In this document: in pieces, positions 6,392 to 7,320 of the stretch
Layout of the letters: every line of letters begins with the position of its first letter
Position numbering within the stretch: position 1 is the first letter of the stretch
Source of the DNA: Trebonia sp036509215
Lineage (GTDB): Bacteria > Actinomycetota > Actinomycetes > Streptosporangiales > Streptosporangiaceae
Direction of reading: 5' to 3'
Assembly: GCA_036509215.1 (NCBI GenBank)
Contig: DATCGA010000748.1
Coordinates: forward strand, 1 to 7,320
DNA length: 7,320 nucleotides
The notes under the pieces: model-generated
Databases searched by the model: none
What the model saw: only the letters and a program-made list of their open reading frames with translations
Told to the model about the DNA's origin: nothing
Position numbers and translations under genes: made by a program

Positions 6392-6411
6392 TGGGCAAAC
6401 TATCCGCATGA
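6391..6411 (+). other. Possible six-codon upstream ORF before putA
   Basis: ATG at 6391 opens a frame of six codons (MGKLSA) ending in TGA at 6409-6411. That stop overlaps the putA ATG as ATGA. It has no convincing ribosome site. It could couple translation to putA, but a short frame like this can easily arise by chance. Confidence 0.15.
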
Positions 6412-7320
6412 CAGTGACCGAGAGCCCCGTGCGCGAGCACTATGACGAAAGCGCGGGCATCGCCGAGCTGTCCGCCCTGGTACCGGACGTGGAGGCCACG
6501 GTCCGGCGCTGGCTGGAGTACTCGCAGGGGCTGCCGGTGGACAAGGCCGCCGCCCGGCTGGCGGCGATGCTGAACGACCCTCGGGGGCTCGCGTTCACGG
6601 TCGGCTTCGTCGACGGCGTGATCCGGCCGGAGGACGTCTGCGAGGCGGCTCGTCGCTTTGCCGAGCTGGCGCGGGACGTGCCCGGGTTCCTGCCCTGGCA
6701 CCTGCGCGCGGCGGTGAAGGTGGGCGCCTTGCTGTCGAAGCCGCTCCCCTGGGTCGTCATTCCGGCCGCGCGGGGCGCGTTGCGGTCGATGGTCGGGCAT
6801 CTGGTCACCGATGCGCGCGAGCGGCAATTGGGGCGGGCGATCCGGCGGCTTCGTTCTTCTTCCGGAACCCGGCTGAATCTGAACCTGCTGGGCGAGGCCG
6901 TGCTGGGCGAACGCGAGGCCGCCCGGCGGCTGGACGGCACCCGGCGGCTGCTGGCCCGCGACGACGTCGACTACGTGTCGATCAAGGTGTCGTCGACGGT
7001 CGCGCCGCACAACCCGTGGGCGTTCGACGAGGCCGTCGCGCACATCGTGTCGTCGCTGACGCCGCTGTTCCGGCAGGCGGCGGCCGCGTCGCCCGCGAAG
7101 TTCATCAACCTCGACATGGAGGAGTACCACGACCTGCGGCTGACCATCGCGGTGTTCACCACGCTGCTCGACCAGCCCGAGTTCGAGCGGCTGTCGGCTG
7201 GCATCGTGTTGCAGGCTTACCTGCCTGACGCGCTTTCTACCATGATGCTTTTGCAGTCGTGGGCCGCCGAGCGGCGGGCTCGCGGTGGCGCCGGGATCAA
7301 GGTGCGGCTGGTCAAGGGCG
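6408..7320 (+). CDS. putA: PutA-type proline dehydrogenase / L-glutamate gamma-semialdehyde dehydrogenase, N-terminal part (3' end cut by window)
   Basis: The frame is open to the window end and shows 304 residues. PutA oxidises proline to P5C with FAD, passing electrons to quinone at the membrane. In the bifunctional form a C-terminal NAD-dependent domain then makes glutamate. After an N-terminal helical arm region (about 20-150), the proline dehydrogenase barrel begins with RLNLNLLGEAVLGE (155-168). It continues with VSIKVSS (190-196, Lys193 matching the active-site Lys of E. coli PutA), NLDMEEY (234-240, Asp236 matching the catalytic Asp), VLQAYLPD (267-274, Gln269) and VRLVKG (299-304, Arg300, FAD contact). 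The short N-terminus leaves no room for the ribbon-helix-helix domain of E. coli PutA, so it is not a self-regulating type. The ALDH half is expected beyond the window but not seen, so a stand-alone PRODH is not fully excluded. The ATG at 6408 is chosen; a GTG at 6414 is an alternative. Confidence 0.9.
   Translation, partial: MTVTESPVREHYDESAGIAELSALVPDVEATVRRWLEYSQGLPVDKAAARLAAMLNDPRGLAFTVGFVDGVIRPEDVCEAARRFAELARDVPGFLPWHLRAAVKVGALLSKPLPWVVIPAARGALRSMVGHLVTDARERQLGRAIRRLRSSSGTRLNLNLLGEAVLGEREAARRLDGTRRLLARDDVDYVSIKVSSTVAPHNPWAFDEAVAHIVSSLTPLFRQAAAASPAKFINLDMEEYHDLRLTIAVFTTLLDQPEFERLSAGIVLQAYLPDALSTMMLLQSWAAERRARGGAGIKVRLVKG

Larger units (their letters stand above)
6307..6407. promoter_or_regulatory. 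Divergent lysR-putA control region
   Basis: This 101-base gap between two outward-facing start codons is clearly more AT-rich than its surroundings, as expected for a promoter region. It must hold the promoters for both genes. I could not assign -35 and -10 boxes with confidence. No clear Shine-Dalgarno site precedes either start codon. Confidence 0.7.

Noticed and set aside
6378..7130. Minus-strand frame of 250 residues opposite the window's 3' end
   Set aside because: The plus strand here encodes the PutA proline dehydrogenase motifs in order; the antisense frame has no recognisable content.
1..7320. Possible new defence, mobile or biosynthetic system
   Set aside because: All substantial coding frames belong to known transport, regulation or proline-catabolism families. 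No transposase, integrase, CRISPR-like repeats, toxin-antitoxin pair or unusual domain fusion was found.

Overview
The window comes from a high-GC Gram-positive bacterium, almost certainly an actinomycete. The DNA is very GC-rich, third codon positions are nearly all G or C, genes overlap by 4 to 8 bases, and there is a lipoprotein-type solute receptor. The exact taxon cannot be read from the sequence; a filamentous lineage such as Streptosporangiales or Frankia-like is a guess. No mobile element, CRISPR array, tRNA or rRNA was seen.

Region 1 (1 to about 4690, plus strand) is a tightly packed branched-chain-amino-acid-type (HAAT family) ABC importer operon. In order it encodes the 3' part of ATPase LivG, ATPase LivF, permease LivH, permease LivM and a LivK-like lipoprotein receptor. 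Junctions are translationally coupled: livG-livF overlap by 8 bases, livH-livM by 4 and livM-receptor by 4. The order ATPases, permeases, receptor is intact, so the transporter looks functional apart from the window-edge cut in livG. The real substrate cannot be told from sequence. A TetR-family regulator follows 21 bases after the receptor gene and is probably the last gene of this unit.

Region 2 (about 5310 to 5410) is a convergent gene junction. The tetR and lysR reading frames share the palindrome CTAG as their stop codons. A GC-rich hairpin that could be a terminator sits inside the last part of the tetR frame.

Region 3 (5407 to 7320) is a divergent pair. A LysR-family regulator on the minus strand faces the 5' end of a PutA-type proline dehydrogenase / P5C dehydrogenase gene. 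The PutA gene has no stop and runs off the window end. The 101-base gap between them holds two T-N11-A dyads about four helical turns apart, the classic layout of a LysR-controlled divergent promoter. The simplest model is that the LysR protein controls proline catabolism and itself.

The window is mostly ordinary metabolism and transport, and I see no convincing new biological system. The points most worth checking are: (a) livF and tetR each run past the expected family C-terminus through the only two in-frame TTA codons of the window, both in a TTAG context where a one-base shift would give a TAG stop; (b) the paired LysR-type operators in front of putA; and (c) the Gly/Ala tandem-repeat N-terminus of LivF.
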